A stretch of DNA of 64,000 nucleotides. Origin: Parashewanella hymeniacidonis (lineage in GTDB: Bacteria; Pseudomonadota; Gammaproteobacteria; Enterobacterales; Shewanellaceae). The notes under the pieces are model-generated. The model did no database searches, had not been told where the DNA came from, and saw nothing but the letters and a program-made list of their open reading frames with translations. Where the stretch lies: positions 1 through 64,000 of the forward strand of contig NZ_JAFEUN010000008.1 of assembly GCF_016900895.1 (NCBI RefSeq), written 5' to 3'. Below are positions 25,090-35,493 of this stretch, in pieces (the first letter of the stretch is position 1; the number at the start of each line of letters is the position of its first letter). A program made the translations under genes and the position numbers.

Positions 25090-26757
25090 TTATTTACTGA
25101 TTCGCTTGTATTTAAGACGGTGCGGCTCAATTACGTCCGTACCTAGATGCTCTTTCAACCAAGCCGAGTATTCTGTGTAGTTACCTTCATAAAAGTTCAC
25201 TTGTCCTTCATCACGGTAATCAAGAATATGAGTACAAATACGGTCTAAGAACCAACGGTCATGCGAGATCACCATGGCACAACCGGGGAACTCAACAATC
25301 GCTTCCTCTAGAGCTCTTAGCGTTTCAACGTCAAGGTCGTTGGTTGGCTCATCGAGAAGCAATACGTTGCCGCCAGACTGGAGCAGTTTTGCTAGGTGCA
25401 CTCGGTTACGCTCACCACCTGAAAGTTGGCCAATGATCTTTTGTTGATCGCCACCTTTGAAGTTAAAACGGCCTACGTACGCACGACTTGGGATCTCGGT
25501 GTTGTTGATGTGAATGATATCTTGACCGCCTGAGATTTCTTCCCAAATGGTGTTTTTATCATTCATTGAATCACGGAACTGCTCAACAGAAGCTAATTGA
25601 ACGCTATCACCCAGTTCAACCGTACCACTGTCTGGTGTTTCTGTACCTGAAAGCATACGGAATAAAGTCGATTTACCTGCACCGTTTGCACCAATAATGC
25701 CAACAATGGCACCTTTAGGTACACTAAAACTTAAGTTATCAATGAGCAATCGATCGCCATAAGATTTCGATAAGTTATTTACTTCAATAACTTTATCGCC
25801 TAAGCGAGGTCCTGGTGGAATGAACAACTCGTTGGTCTCGTTACGTTTTTGGTAATCGTTAGTATTCAGCTCTTCGAAGCGAGCCATACGTGCCTTACCT
25901 TTAGATTGACGTCCTTTACTGCCTTGGCGAACCCACTCTAATTCTTTAGCAATGGTTTTTTGACGAGCAGACTCGGTTGCCGACTCATGCTTTAAACGAT
26001 CATCTTTTTGCTCAAGCCAAGACGAGTAATTGCCTTCCCATGGAATACCTTCACCACGGTCAAGTTCTAAAATCCAGCCAGCAGCGTTATCAAGGAAATA
26101 ACGGTCATGAGTAATTGCCACAACAGTGCCGTTATATTCGTGAAGGAAGTTCTCAAGCCACGCAACAGATTCAGCATCTAAGTGGTTGGTTGGCTCATCA
26201 AGCAAAAGCATTTCTGGTTTTTCAAGCAGCAAACGGCAAATAGCGACACGACGACGCTCACCACCGGACAGAACTTCAATTTTTTGATCCCATTCAGGTA
26301 GGCGAAGTGCGTTAGCTGCACGTTCTAGAACAGTATCCAAATTATGAGCATCAGTTGCTTGGATAATGGCTTCGAGTTGGCCTTGCTCTTTAGCTAGAGC
26401 ATCAAAGTCTGCACCTTCTTCAGCGTATTCTGCATAGACTTCATCAAGTCGTGTTAATGCATTTTTCGCTTCAGAAACCGCTTCTTCAATAGCTTCACGC
26501 ACGGTTTGATTTTCATCAAGTTTTGGTTCTTGAGGTAGGTAACCGATCTTGAGACCGGGCATAGGTCTCGCTTCACCTTCGATCTCGGTATCCAATCCTG
26601 CCATGATTTTAAGCAGAGTGGACTTACCTGAACCATTTAAACCAAGTACACCAATCTTTGCACCGGGAAAAAAGCTTAAAGAAATGTCTTTAAGGATTTG
26701 CTTTTTTGGAGGGACAACTTTGCCCACTCTCAGCATGCTATATACAAATTGAGCCAT
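25090..26757 (-). CDS. ettA: Energy-dependent translational throttle protein EttA
   Basis: ABC-F ATPase that binds the ribosomal E site and couples the first peptide bond to cellular energy. Two ABC cassettes are complete: Walker A GLNGSGKST and GANGAGKST, signatures LSGGERRRVAI and LSGGERNRVHL, Walker B LLLDEPTNHLD and LLLDEPTNDLD. Length 555 aa matches EttA, with the YVSMLRVGK-like N-terminus (FVYSMLRVGKVVPPKKQIL). No membrane domain. Monocistronic, with its own terminator. Confidence 0.96.
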   Translation of the reverse strand: MAQFVYSMLRVGKVVPPKKQILKDISLSFFPGAKIGVLGLNGSGKSTLLKIMAGLDTEIEGEARPMPGLKIGYLPQEPKLDENQTVREAIEEAVSEAKNALTRLDEVYAEYAEEGADFDALAKEQGQLEAIIQATDAHNLDTVLERAANALRLPEWDQKIEVLSGGERRRVAICRLLLEKPEMLLLDEPTNHLDAESVAWLENFLHEYNGTVVAITHDRYFLDNAAGWILELDRGEGIPWEGNYSSWLEQKDDRLKHESATESARQKTIAKELEWVRQGSKGRQSKGKARMARFEELNTNDYQKRNETNELFIPPGPRLGDKVIEVNNLSKSYGDRLLIDNLSFSVPKGAIVGIIGANGAGKSTLFRMLSGTETPDSGTVELGDSVQLASVEQFRDSMNDKNTIWEEISGGQDIIHINNTEIPSRAYVGRFNFKGGDQQKIIGQLSGGERNRVHLAKLLQSGGNVLLLDEPTNDLDVETLRALEEAIVEFPGCAMVISHDRWFLDRICTHILDYRDEGQVNFYEGNYTEYSAWLKEHLGTDVIEPHRLKYKRISK

Positions 26758-26987
26758 AAGTAATCAATCTTGTGGTTAAGTTCTTGACGCAGATTGTACT
26801 TTAAGGGCGGAAGAACAAAAAGATTTATCCAGTAAAATTTTATGGTTAGATGCTTGGGTTGTAACCTATAACCAAGTAGAATACGCCCAGCTAAAAATAC
26901 AAAGCCCTTAACCCTAGTAAGCTGCTCATTGATCTCATCACTGAGCAGACATGTATTGATAAAAATATCGGTTTACCGGAGTAAGCA
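26758..26987. promoter_or_regulatory. Upstream region of glyA with a leader hairpin
   Basis: Contains CTGCTCA (26922-26928) and TGAGCAG (26942-26948), which could pair in the glyA leader. No recognisable PurR or MetR site or glycine riboswitch was seen. Confidence 0.4.
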
Positions 26988-28241
26988 ATGCTAAAAAAAG
27001 ATATGAATATCGCTGATTTTGATCCAGAACTGTTTGGCGCAATGGAAAAAGAATGTGTTCGTCAAGAAGAGCACATTGAATTAATTGCTTCGGAAAACTA
27101 CACCAGCCCACGTGTAATGGAAGCGCAAGGTTCAATGCTTACCAATAAATACGCAGAAGGTTATCCAGCTAAGCGCTATTATGGTGGTTGTGAATACGTT
27201 GATATTGTTGAAACGTTAGCAATTGACCGTTTAAAAGAATTATTTGGCGCAACTTACGCTAACGTGCAGCCTCATTCTGGTTCTCAAGCAAACTCTGCAG
27301 TTTACATGGCATTGCTACAACCGGGTGATAAAGTGTTAGGTATGAACCTAGCGCATGGTGGTCACTTAACTCATGGCTCTCCAGTAAACTTCTCTGGTAA
27401 GTTATATGACATCGTGCCTTATGGTATCGATGAATCTGGCCAAATTGATTATGCTGAGCTTGAACAACTTGCATTAGAACATAAACCAAAAATGATCATT
27501 GGTGGGTTCTCTGCGTTCTCAGGCGTTGTAGATTGGGCCAAAATGCGTGAAATTGCAGACAAAATTGGCGCATACTTCTTTGTTGATATGGCACACGTTG
27601 CTGGTTTGATTGCAGCAGGCGTTTATCCAAACCCTGTTCCACATGCACACGTTGTAACGTCTACTACGCACAAAACATTAGCTGGCCCTCGTGGTGGTAT
27701 CATCATTTCAGCTGCTGATGATGAAGCTTTATATAAAAAGCTTAACTCTGCAGTATTCCCAGGTGGCCAAGGCGGTCCGTTAATGCACGTTATTGCGGGT
27801 AAAGCCGTAGCATTTAAAGAAGCACTATCTCCTGAATTTAAAGCTTACCAAACTCAAGTGTTAGTTAACGCTAAAGCTATGGTTGAAGTATTCCAAGAGC
27901 GCGGTTACAAAATCGTTTCTGGTGGTACTGAAAACCATCTAATGCTCGTTGATCTCATCGACAAGGGCATTACAGGTAAAGAAGCTGACGCCGCATTAGG
28001 TCATGCAAACATCACCGTTAATAAAAACTCAGTACCTGATGATCCACGTTCACCATTTGTAACATCTGGTATTCGTATCGGTACGCCTGCAATTACTCGC
28101 CGTGGCTTTAAAGAAGCTGAAGCAAAGCAATTGACTCAGTGGGTTTGTGACGTGTTGGATGACGTAAACAACCAAGATACGATTCAAACTGTTAAGTCAA
28201 AAGTGCTTGAACTTTGTTCACGTTTCCCGGTTTATGCTTAA
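26988..28241 (+). CDS. glyA: Serine hydroxymethyltransferase
   Basis: PLP enzyme that turns serine and tetrahydrofolate into glycine and methylene-THF. 417 aa, full length. Landmarks: [22 protein letters not shown], the PLP lysine in [14 protein letters not shown], and the C-terminal [21 protein letters not shown] precedes the ATG by 7 bp. A strong terminator separates it from nrdR. Confidence 0.97.
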   Translation: MLKKDMNIADFDPELFGAMEKECVRQEEHIELIASENYTSPRVMEAQGSMLTNKYAEGYPAKRYYGGCEYVDIVETLAIDRLKELFGATYANVQPHSGSQANSAVYMALLQPGDKVLGMNLAHGGHLTHGSPVNFSGKLYDIVPYGIDESGQIDYAELEQLALEHKPKMIIGGFSAFSGVVDWAKMREIADKIGAYFFVDMAHVAGLIAAGVYPNPVPHAHVVTSTTHKTLAGPRGGIIISAADDEALYKKLNSAVFPGGQGGPLMHVIAGKAVAFKEALSPEFKAYQTQVLVNAKAMVEVFQERGYKIVSGGTENHLMLVDLIDKGITGKEADAALGHANITVNKNSVPDDPRSPFVTSGIRIGTPAITRRGFKEAEAKQLTQWVCDVLDDVNNQDTIQTVKSKVLELCSRFPVYA

Positions 28242-28277
28242 TTCAGTGGGATTTAGGCTAAATCTAAGTTAAAATTT

Positions 28278-28304
28278 AATGGCTGCATTTGCAGCCATTT
28301 TTTT
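28278..28304 (+). terminator. Rho-independent terminator of glyA
   Basis: AATGGCTGC and GCAGCCATT (28278-28286, 28291-28299) followed by seven T. It ends only about 15 bp before the nrdR start, so the nrdR ribosome site is just outside the stem. Confidence 0.93.
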
Positions 28305-28318
28305 AGCAGGAGACGCTA

Positions 28319-28768
28319 GTGCATTGTCCATTTTGCAATACGACCGATACAAAAGTCATTGATTCTAGGCTGGTTGCGGACGGTCATCAGGTTCGCAGAC
28401 GTCGTGAATGCCTCCAGTGCCATGAACGTTTTACCACTTTTGAAGGCGCAGAGTTAGTGATGCCTAGAGTGATAAAAAGTGATGGTTCTCGCCAGCCGTT
28501 TGACGAAGATAAATTACGCCGTGGTATATCAAAAGCAGTAGAAAAACGTCCGGTCTCGATGGATCAAATTGAACAAGCACTGACTAAAATTAAATCTACT
28601 TTACGTGCGACGGGTGAACGTGAAATCGGCTCTGAGATGATTGGTAATTTGATGATGGAACAACTGATCGAATTAGATAAAGTTGCTTATATTCGTTTTG
28701 CTTCGGTTTACCGTGCTTTTGAAGATGTTTCAGAGTTTGGTGACGCTATTGCGAAGCTAGAAAAGTAA
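28319..28768 (+). CDS. nrdR: Transcriptional repressor NrdR
   Basis: Zinc-ribbon and ATP-cone repressor of ribonucleotide reductase genes. Zinc ligands C3, C6, C31, C34 are all present (HCPFC, ECLQC), followed by the ATP cone ([17 protein letters not shown]). 149 aa, standard length. GTG start with AGGAG 7 bp upstream. First gene of the rib cluster, 25 bp before ribD. Confidence 0.96.
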   Translation: MHCPFCNTTDTKVIDSRLVADGHQVRRRRECLQCHERFTTFEGAELVMPRVIKSDGSRQPFDEDKLRRGISKAVEKRPVSMDQIEQALTKIKSTLRATGEREIGSEMIGNLMMEQLIELDKVAYIRFASVYRAFEDVSEFGDAIAKLEK

Positions 28769-28793
28769 TTCTCTTTTAGTTAACGGAAATTTT

Positions 28794-29909
28794 ATGTGGT
28801 CAACCTTTGATAGACAAATGATGACCCGAGCAATTCAACTTGCTCGCCAAGGCCAATATACCACCCGGCCTAACCCTAATGTGGGTTGTGTGTTCACAAT
28901 AGATGAACAGATTATTGGTGAAGGTTATCATCAAAGAACAGGGCAACCTCATGCAGAAGTTAACGCTCTAATCGATGCAGATTATCGCGTTGAGGGTGCT
29001 ACCGCTTACGTTACCCTTGAACCATGCAGTCATTTTGGTTTAACGCCTCCTTGCGCTCAAGCGCTGATTGATAACCAAGTTTCCCGTGTAGTTATCGCTT
29101 GCCAAGATCCGAATCCACAAGTATCTGGGCGTGGTATTTCCATGCTGAAAGACGCTGGAATCCAAGTAGATATTGGTTTATATGAGCAAGAAGCCGCAAG
29201 TCTCAACCTTGGTTTTTTAAAGAAAATGGCGACAGGTATACCATGGGTTACCGTTAAAATCGCAGCCAGCCTTGATGGTAAAACAGCGTTAGCGAATGGT
29301 GTTTCAAAATGGATTACGGGTGCTGAAGCTCGCCGTGATGTGCAGCGTTTGCGTCTTAAACATTGTGCTGTTATTACAGGTATTAATACTGTATTGGCCG
29401 ATGATTGCAGTCTAAATGTTCGTAAATCGGAATTAGGTTCAATTGCAGAACATCTTGATGAAGTGCTACAACCATTGAGAGTCGTTTTGGATTCGAATTG
29501 TCGAATGCCTATCGACAGTAAAATGCTTGAAATTGAATCGCCAGTGCTTTTAGTGTCGACTCAACCTTATCCTGATGACTTCACGAAACAATTACCAAAT
29601 TATGTGACGATGTTGACACTCAATGCGGTAAATAAGCGTATTGATTTAAACGCATTGCTCAGTTATCTAGGTAACGGTTGCAATTCAGTATTAGTTGAAG
29701 CTGGAGCGACACTTGCGGGTAGTATGATGGAGCATGATTTAGCCGATGAATTGGTGTTATATCAAGCGCCTAAAATATTAGGCAGCCATGGTCGTAATAT
29801 GCTTGAATCGCCAAATTATACCTCAATGACTGAAATACCGAATTTAACCTTAATTGATGAACGCAAGTTAGGTGATGATACCCGCTTTCGTTTTCATTTG
29901 ACCAAGTAA
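28794..29909 (+). CDS. ribD: Bifunctional riboflavin deaminase/reductase RibD
   Basis: Second and third steps of riboflavin synthesis. The N-terminal deaminase has the zinc site: HAEVNAL, and PCSHFGLTPPCA; TTRPNPNVGCVF is the family start. The C-terminal reductase starts near VTVKIAASLDGK and includes KWITG and GVSKWITGAEAR. 371 aa. Between nrdR and ribE in the usual order. Confidence 0.96.
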   Translation: MWSTFDRQMMTRAIQLARQGQYTTRPNPNVGCVFTIDEQIIGEGYHQRTGQPHAEVNALIDADYRVEGATAYVTLEPCSHFGLTPPCAQALIDNQVSRVVIACQDPNPQVSGRGISMLKDAGIQVDIGLYEQEAASLNLGFLKKMATGIPWVTVKIAASLDGKTALANGVSKWITGAEARRDVQRLRLKHCAVITGINTVLADDCSLNVRKSELGSIAEHLDEVLQPLRVVLDSNCRMPIDSKMLEIESPVLLVSTQPYPDDFTKQLPNYVTMLTLNAVNKRIDLNALLSYLGNGCNSVLVEAGATLAGSMMEHDLADELVLYQAPKILGSHGRNMLESPNYTSMTEIPNLTLIDERKLGDDTRFRFHLTK

Positions 29910-29919
29910 GAGAGTGAAG

Positions 29920-30576
29920 ATGTTTACTGGAATTGTTGAAGCTGTAGGTCACATCGGTAAAATTGAACGCCAAAGTGATGATATTCGCTTAACGATAAGC
30001 AGCGACAAACTTGATTTAGCCGATGTGAAATTAGGTGACAGCATTGCAACCAACGGTGTTTGCCTAACCGTGGTGAAAATCAATGCTGATGGTTATGTTG
30101 CCGATGTTTCTGCTGAAACCGTAGCACTCACGGGTTTTGCAAATTATCAGGTTGGACAAAAAGTGAACCTAGAAAAGGCGGTAACACCGACAACTCGTTT
30201 AGGCGGGCATATGGTGTCAGGTCATGTTGACGGTATTGCGACCATTAATCAGCGTGAGTTAAGAGGCAAAGCCATAGAGTTTTGGTTAGAATCACCAGCA
30301 GAATTAAGTCGATATATTGCTCATAAAGGTTCAATCACTGTCGATGGCGTGAGTTTGACGGTCAATGAGGTTGATGGAAATCGTTTCCGTTTAACCATAG
30401 TACCGCACACTGCAGATGAAACCACACTAACCAGCTTACAAGCTGGTGATAAAGTGAATATTGAGGTGGATTTGATTGCTCGCTATTTAGAACGATTAAT
30501 GCAAGCAAAGACTGAACCACAGCAGAGCAGCGGCGTAACCCTAGAAACGTTGGCGAAAGCCGGTTTCATGCGCTAA
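29920..30576 (+). CDS. ribE: Riboflavin synthase alpha subunit
   Basis: Joins two lumazine molecules to form riboflavin. Two lumazine-binding repeats, each starting with its typical motif: [13 protein letters not shown] with NGVCLTV, and [11 protein letters not shown] with [10 protein letters not shown]. 218 residues, normal. I chose ATG 29920 as the conserved start, not the GTG two codons earlier; GAGAG is upstream. It starts 10 bp after ribD. Confidence 0.95.
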   Translation: MFTGIVEAVGHIGKIERQSDDIRLTISSDKLDLADVKLGDSIATNGVCLTVVKINADGYVADVSAETVALTGFANYQVGQKVNLEKAVTPTTRLGGHMVSGHVDGIATINQRELRGKAIEFWLESPAELSRYIAHKGSITVDGVSLTVNEVDGNRFRLTIVPHTADETTLTSLQAGDKVNIEVDLIARYLERLMQAKTEPQQSSGVTLETLAKAGFMR

Positions 30577-30748
30577 TAAAGTATTAAGTGAATAACCGTC
30601 ACTCCCATCTATTGTTAGAGGGTAATGGTAGTAACGACAATTTTTTTTGTCGATATTCCAGTGATTTTGTGTTGCACAAAAGTCATTAGACTCCCGCTTA
30701 CGCAGGAGTGGCGATAAGAATTTAAGTAGTAAATAAGAAGGTCTGAAA
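30577..30748. other. ribE-ribBA intergenic region with hairpins, no FMN riboswitch
   Basis: Two small hairpins are seen: CGACAA/TTGTCG around eight T near 30640, and ACTCC...GGAGT near 30691-30711. The conserved pieces of the FMN riboswitch are absent. A possible internal promoter for ribBA cannot be judged. Confidence 0.5.
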
Positions 30749-31849
30749 ATGGCGTTACACAGCATAGAAGAAATCATCGAAGATATTCGTCTGGGTAAAA
30801 TGGTTATCTTGATGGATGATGAAGACAGAGAAAATGAAGGCGACCTGATAATGGCTGCCGAGCTGGTGACTCCAGAAGCCATTAACTTTATGGCAACACA
30901 TGGTCGAGGCTTAATTTGTCAAACCATGACTCGTGAGCGTTGTGAGCAACTGAACTTGCCTTTAATGGTCAGTAATAATAATGCGCAGTTCACGACGAAC
31001 TTTACTGTGTCGATTGAAGCTGCTGAAGGTGTGACTACAGGAATTTCTGCGCATGACCGTGCAGTAACAGTGCAAGCGGCTGTTAAAAAAGACGCCAAGG
31101 CAGCAGATTTAGTTCAGCCAGGTCATATTTTCCCGTTGATGGCACAAGAAGGCGGTGTATTAGTTCGTGCAGGCCATACCGAAGCGGGTTGTGACTTAGC
31201 ACGCTTAGCAGGCCTAGAATCATCTGGTGTGATTGTTGAAATTCTAAACGAAGATGGCACCATGGCGCGCCGTCCAGATTTAGAAGTTTTTTCAGAAAAG
31301 CATGGCGTTAAAATTGGTACCATTGCAGATCTTATTGAGTATCGTAACACCAAAGAAACGACAGTGGTGCGTGAGTCTGAATGCAAATTACCAACTCGTT
31401 TTGGTGATTTCCAAATGATTACCTTCCGTGACACCATTGATAACCAAGTGCATTTTGCATTGGTCAAAGGTGAAATTACAGAAGATGTACTTGTACGTGT
31501 TCACCTTCAAAATGTAATCAATGATTCATTATTCTCTGAACGTAACCAACAACGTAGTTGGCCATTAGATCTTGCTATGGAGCGTATTGCCGATGACGGT
31601 GGTGTGCTTGTGTTATTAAGTAGCCATGAAACTGCTGACGAGCTATTGGCAAAAGTCAGAGCATTTGCCGCTGAGGATGAAGGCCAACCCGCTGCTGCAA
31701 AATGGCAAGGTACATCTCGTCGAGTTGGTGTAGGCTCACAAATTTTAGCTCAGTTAGGCGTGACTAAAATGCGTTTATTGAGCTCTCCGAAACGTTATCA
31801 CTCTTTGTCAGGATTTGGCCTAGAAGTGACAGATTACATTTCTGAGTAA
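30749..31849 (+). CDS. ribBA: DHBP synthase RibB with degenerate GTP cyclohydrolase II domain
   Basis: The N-terminal ~200 residues are a complete 3,4-dihydroxy-2-butanone-4-phosphate synthase ([53 protein letters not shown]). The C-terminal part still looks like GTP cyclohydrolase II in outline ([24 protein letters not shown]), but the zinc-binding Cys cluster is absent; instead there is [20 protein letters not shown]. So it likely only makes DHBP, as in the RibBX type; a separate ribA is expected elsewhere. 366 aa. Confidence 0.93.
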   Translation: MALHSIEEIIEDIRLGKMVILMDDEDRENEGDLIMAAELVTPEAINFMATHGRGLICQTMTRERCEQLNLPLMVSNNNAQFTTNFTVSIEAAEGVTTGISAHDRAVTVQAAVKKDAKAADLVQPGHIFPLMAQEGGVLVRAGHTEAGCDLARLAGLESSGVIVEILNEDGTMARRPDLEVFSEKHGVKIGTIADLIEYRNTKETTVVRESECKLPTRFGDFQMITFRDTIDNQVHFALVKGEITEDVLVRVHLQNVINDSLFSERNQQRSWPLDLAMERIADDGGVLVLLSSHETADELLAKVRAFAAEDEGQPAAAKWQGTSRRVGVGSQILAQLGVTKMRLLSSPKRYHSLSGFGLEVTDYISE

Positions 31850-32000
31850 AGATTTTGAGGATGTTTCTCTTGTTAATAAACAAAGAGAGACAGAGCACAA
31901 ATTATTAATTAAATTGCCGAAGACTGGCTGAATAATTATGGTATCATTGCGCCAAATTTTCAGCCCTGTCGTGGCACAACGTAACTTCGTAGGTAAAAAC

Positions 32001-32477
32001 ATGAACGTAGTTCAAGGTAATATCGAAGCCAAAAACGCTAAAGTGGCTATCGTTGTTTCTCGTTTTAACAGTTTCTTAGTTGAAAGCTTGTTAGAAGGAG
32101 CTATCGATACGTTAAAGCGCTTTGGTAATGTCAGTGAAGACAATATCACAGTTGTACGTGTTCCCGGCGCATTTGAGTTGCCATTAGCTGCACGTCGTGT
32201 AGCTGCAAGTGGTAAATTCGACGGTATCATCGCACTCGGTGCTGTGATCCGTGGTGGCACACCACACTTTGATTTCGTTGCCGGTGAATGCAACAAAGGA
32301 TTAGCTCAAGTAATGTTAGAGTTTGATACGCCAGTTTCGTTTGGTGTGTTAACAACAGATACTATTGAGCAAGCAATTGAACGCTCAGGAACTAAAGCGG
32401 GTAATAAAGGTGGTGAGGCTGCTTTAGGAATGCTGGAAATGGTTAACGTCTTAGACGAACTTGAGCAACAGTTGTAA
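32001..32477 (+). CDS. ribH: 6,7-dimethyl-8-ribityllumazine synthase
   Basis: Makes lumazine, the substrate of RibE. Markers: [49 protein letters not shown] and [12 protein letters not shown]. 158 aa. ATG 32001 is preferred to the earlier ATG 31938, because the family begins here. 10 bp separate its stop from nusB. Confidence 0.95.
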   Translation: MNVVQGNIEAKNAKVAIVVSRFNSFLVESLLEGAIDTLKRFGNVSEDNITVVRVPGAFELPLAARRVAASGKFDGIIALGAVIRGGTPHFDFVAGECNKGLAQVMLEFDTPVSFGVLTTDTIEQAIERSGTKAGNKGGEAALGMLEMVNVLDELEQQL

Positions 32478-32487
32478 AGGACAAAGC

Positions 32488-32898
32488 ATGAAGCCTTCAG
32501 AGCGCCGCAAAGCACGCCGTCTTGCGGTACAAGCCATCTATTCTTGGCAAATAAGTGGCAATAACACTGCCGATGTAGAACACGAGTTCTTAACCGAGCA
32601 AGAAGTTAAAGGTGTTGATATCGCTTATTTCAGAGAGTTATTCTCTGGTGTAGCGACTCGTGCAGCACAGTTAGATGAAGCCTATGCTCCGTTTTTAGAC
32701 CGAAAAGTAGAAGATGTATCTCCGGTCGAAAAAGCGATTGTACGTTTGGCTTCATTTGAATTGACTTATCGAAAAGATGTTCCATTTAAGGTTGCAATTA
32801 ACGAAGCAATCGAATTGGCGAAAGCCTTTGGAGCAGATGATAGTCATAAATTTGTGAATGGTGTGTTAGATAAACTGGCCGCCAGTCAGAAAAAATGA
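32488..32898 (+). CDS. nusB: Transcription antitermination factor NusB
   Basis: With NusE it binds boxA in rRNA leader RNA. 136 aa: [20 protein letters not shown] at the N-terminus, [18 protein letters not shown] and [20 protein letters not shown]. Start at 32488 with AAAGGA 7 bp upstream. Follows ribH, and ends with a terminator. Confidence 0.96.
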   Translation: MKPSERRKARRLAVQAIYSWQISGNNTADVEHEFLTEQEVKGVDIAYFRELFSGVATRAAQLDEAYAPFLDRKVEDVSPVEKAIVRLASFELTYRKDVPFKVAINEAIELAKAFGADDSHKFVNGVLDKLAASQKK

Positions 32899-32904
32899 AT
32901 AGAA

Positions 32905-32932
32905 AAAACGGTATCCTAGGATACCGTTTTTT
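32905..32932 (+). terminator. Terminator after nusB
   Basis: Perfect palindromic stem AAACGGTATCC/GGATACCGTTT followed by a T-run. Confidence 0.92.
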
Positions 32933-33045
32933 TATGCAAGAATATTGTATACACAAGATTTTAATTTTTGGATTTATCGGCAAAAATTTAAATCTCGTCT
33001 ATATTGTTGTTTTCCGAATTTTCTCTGTATGTAACGGACTTCGTA

Positions 33046-34002
33046 GTGAAAGAGTTTCAAATAATCGAAAAATATTTTTCTGAGCTTGGGCCAAAGCGCA
33101 AGGATGTAGAGCTTGGAATTGGGGATGACTGTGCACTCGTTAACCCTGTAGATATTAAAGCTATAGCGATCTCCTGTGACACTTTAGTGGAAGGTACTCA
33201 CTTTCTGCCACAAATGCCGGTTGAAGATCTTGGTTATAAAGCGCTGGCAGTAAACTTATCTGATCTTGCTGCAATGGGTGCAGAACCTGCTTGGATGACG
33301 TTAGCATTGACCTTACCAGAAGTTGATGAACAATGGCTTGAAGCCTTTACCAAAGGCTTATACGAAATCGCTGAGTATTATAGTATTGCTTTGATTGGCG
33401 GAGATACGACAAAAGGCCATCGAAGCCTTACTATCACCGTGAATGGCCAAGTGCCGCCTAAACTGGCATTACGTCGAAGTGGGGCACAAAATGGTGACTG
33501 GATTTACGTTACAGGTACTTTAGGTGATTCGGCGTTAGGTTTGGATGTTCTGCTTGATAATCGAGATGTACCACCTGAGCATAGAGATTACTTGGTCAAG
33601 CGTCATTATCGACCTACACCAAGAGTATTTGCTGGGCAGTCGATTAGAGGTTTAGCGACCAGTGCAATCGATTTATCTGACGGTTTAGTGTCAGATATTA
33701 ATCATGTTCTGAAAGCGTCTGGCGTTGGTGCAAATATTGCCGTGAATGCGTTACCGTTATCTGATGAATTGATCGATTCAGTGGGTAAAGAGCATGCCAT
33801 TGAATATGCGTTAGCGGGTGGTGAAGATTACGAGTTACTGTTTACCGTGCCTGATGATAATACGGGCGCTTTAGATACGGCTTTGAAGCAAACTGGTGTA
33901 AGTTATACCAAAATTGGTCAAATTACTGCAGATGGTAAGTTGACATTAAGGCAGGGAAAGAAAGAATACATACATCATAAACAAGGGTTTAAACATTTTT
34001 GA
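33046..34002 (+). CDS. thiL: Thiamine-monophosphate kinase
   Basis: Phosphorylates thiamine phosphate to thiamine diphosphate. 318 aa. KEFQIIEKYF is the family start, and it follows a GTG at 33046 with GGA 7 bp upstream; a longer frame from 33004 lacks similarity. Markers: GIGDDCALV, SCDTLVEGTHF, LAVNLSDLAAMGA, LIGGDTTKG, and GGEDYELLFT. Overlaps pgpA by one base. Confidence 0.95.
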   Translation: MKEFQIIEKYFSELGPKRKDVELGIGDDCALVNPVDIKAIAISCDTLVEGTHFLPQMPVEDLGYKALAVNLSDLAAMGAEPAWMTLALTLPEVDEQWLEAFTKGLYEIAEYYSIALIGGDTTKGHRSLTITVNGQVPPKLALRRSGAQNGDWIYVTGTLGDSALGLDVLLDNRDVPPEHRDYLVKRHYRPTPRVFAGQSIRGLATSAIDLSDGLVSDINHVLKASGVGANIAVNALPLSDELIDSVGKEHAIEYALAGGEDYELLFTVPDDNTGALDTALKQTGVSYTKIGQITADGKLTLRQGKKEYIHHKQGFKHF

Positions 34003-34496
34003 TGTCATTTATCTCTCAAGATCCAAACCTTAAAAAGCTTTCTTTATCCAATCCAGTGCATTTTCTGGCACTGGGTTTTGGCAGTGGGTTAGCAGCTAAA
34101 GCTCCAGGTACATTCGGAACAGTGGCAGCATTGCCAGTGTTTTGGTTAGTAAGTCAGTTATCACTTACTGGATATCTAATCTTTACGCTTATCGCTTGTG
34201 TTATTGGTATTTATATTTGTGATAAAGCGTCGAAAGACATGGGTGTTCATGATCATGGTGCCATTGTTTGGGATGAAGTTGCAGGTTTACTGATTACTTT
34301 AATCGCCGTTCCTGCTGGATTACTATGGGTATTACTAGGGGTTGTATTATTTCGCTTTTTCGACATTGTCAAGCCTTGGCCAATCAGGTGGCTAGATACA
34401 AAAGTATCAGGTGGTTTTGGTATTATGATTGATGATGTCGTTGCGGGGATCTTTTCGTTTATCTGTCTTCAAGCAGTGTACTACTTGACGCTCTAA
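34002..34496 (+). CDS. pgpA: Phosphatidylglycerophosphatase A
   Basis: Inner-membrane phosphatase giving phosphatidylglycerol. Markers: GFGSGLAAKAPGTFGTVAAL, AIVWDEVAGLL, RFFDIVKPWPIRWLD and MIDDVVAGI. 164 aa with several membrane segments. The start ATG overlaps the thiL stop (TGATG), so the two are translationally coupled. Followed by a strong terminator. Confidence 0.95.
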   Translation: MSFISQDPNLKKLSLSNPVHFLALGFGSGLAAKAPGTFGTVAALPVFWLVSQLSLTGYLIFTLIACVIGIYICDKASKDMGVHDHGAIVWDEVAGLLITLIAVPAGLLWVLLGVVLFRFFDIVKPWPIRWLDTKVSGGFGIMIDDVVAGIFSFICLQAVYYLTL

Positions 34497-34531
34497 ACTG
34501 CGAAACAGACTGACTTTAGTCCTCTAGAATA

Positions 34532-34561
34532 AAAGCGAGAGCAACAGCTCTCGTTTTTTTT
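34532..34561 (+). terminator. Terminator after pgpA
   Basis: CGAGAGC/GCTCTCG hairpin (34536-34542, 34547-34553) with an eight-base T-run. Confidence 0.95.
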
Positions 34562-34562
34562 G

Positions 34563-34964
34563 TTACTGTTTCGATTCAATCGGTTCAAAACTCGGCTTGT
34601 TCTTATAAAAATAAAGCACATTCACCACCCAAATGATCGGGCTTAAACTGCAAATTGTTCCAACAAACCAAGCCGTTTTATTTCTTTGTAATATTAGAAA
34701 TGAGCAAGCGAATAGAACAACATTCACTACTAACATAAATATTGCTCTCTCTAGGCTTTGATACATACTCTCAGCTATGGTGATTTCTCTTGCTTCTAAC
34801 GCCAAGAAGAAGACTGACTGCAGACGAATGCTGAAGGCAAACCAAGTTAACCAGATTTGCGAGTATTGATTGGTTTGCTGCTCTTGTTCGAGTTTATCTA
34901 GGTAATTACAAGTAAAGAAATAAGCGAAAAAAAAGCAGGCGATTGAGATATATGCGTGAACCAT
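34563..34964 (-). CDS. Small integral membrane protein, unknown
   Basis: Unrecognised protein, 133 aa, with four probable membrane helices (AYISIACFFFAYFF, WLTWFAFSIRLQSVFFLAL, AIFMLVVNVVLFACSFL, FVGTICSLSPIIWVVNVLYF) and a polar C-tail. ATG 34964 has GGAG 6 bp upstream; the ATG at 34976 has its ribosome site too close. No conserved catalytic motif. Confidence 0.7.
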   Translation of the reverse strand: MVHAYISIACFFFAYFFTCNYLDKLEQEQQTNQYSQIWLTWFAFSIRLQSVFFLALEAREITIAESMYQSLERAIFMLVVNVVLFACSFLILQRNKTAWFVGTICSLSPIIWVVNVLYFYKNKPSFEPIESKQ

Positions 34965-35059
34965 TTTTGACTCCATCCTTGAGATATCAAAACAATACTT
35001 ATCTCAAAATAGTGTAGTCTGCATGTCATTAGCCTACCACTTACATGGTGTTGAAAGTA

Positions 35060-35464
35060 CTATCTCATAATGTTCATATTGGTATTAACAGTAAACCAAT
35101 TTATCACCTTTTTACTGAAAGAAAACCAAAGCTGCAGTGCGCAAAAAACACTTGCTATAGATATTGCTAAAACATCGTAACTTGAATTAAATGCGATAGA
35201 GGGTGGTAGTTTTAACAACTGACTAATGGATTCGCTATCCTGGCTAAGGATAAAAGGAAATAGGGATAATGTGATACCTTGTAAGATAGCAAAAGCACGC
35301 AACATATTCAGTGCCGCTTTTTGCTTGCCGATCATTGCAACAGTTAAAATGATCAGCAGTACGCCTGCAATGACGCCGATTTTTAATACGAACAGGCTAA
35401 TAGCAGTAATTAGGTAAATAGAAATCAAAAAGAGTAATCGTTTGGGCATTTTTAGTTTTTTCAT
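35060..35464 (-). CDS. Small integral membrane protein, unknown
   Basis: Unrecognised protein of 134 aa with a basic N-terminus and about four hydrophobic segments (FLISIYLITAISLFVL, AGVLLIILTVAMI, ILQGITLSLFPFIL, AISIASVFCALQLWF). Same strand as its membrane-protein neighbour but separated by about 95 bp, so joint expression is uncertain. Confidence 0.65.
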   Translation of the reverse strand: MKKLKMPKRLLFLISIYLITAISLFVLKIGVIAGVLLIILTVAMIGKQKAALNMLRAFAILQGITLSLFPFILSQDSESISQLLKLPPSIAFNSSYDVLAISIASVFCALQLWFSFSKKVINWFTVNTNMNIMR

Positions 35465-35493
35465 TAGAAATATTGCTGCCGATGCTATCCATT

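Noticed and set aside
30577-30748. FMN riboswitch before ribBA
   Set aside because: None of the conserved riboswitch pieces is present; only small hairpins.
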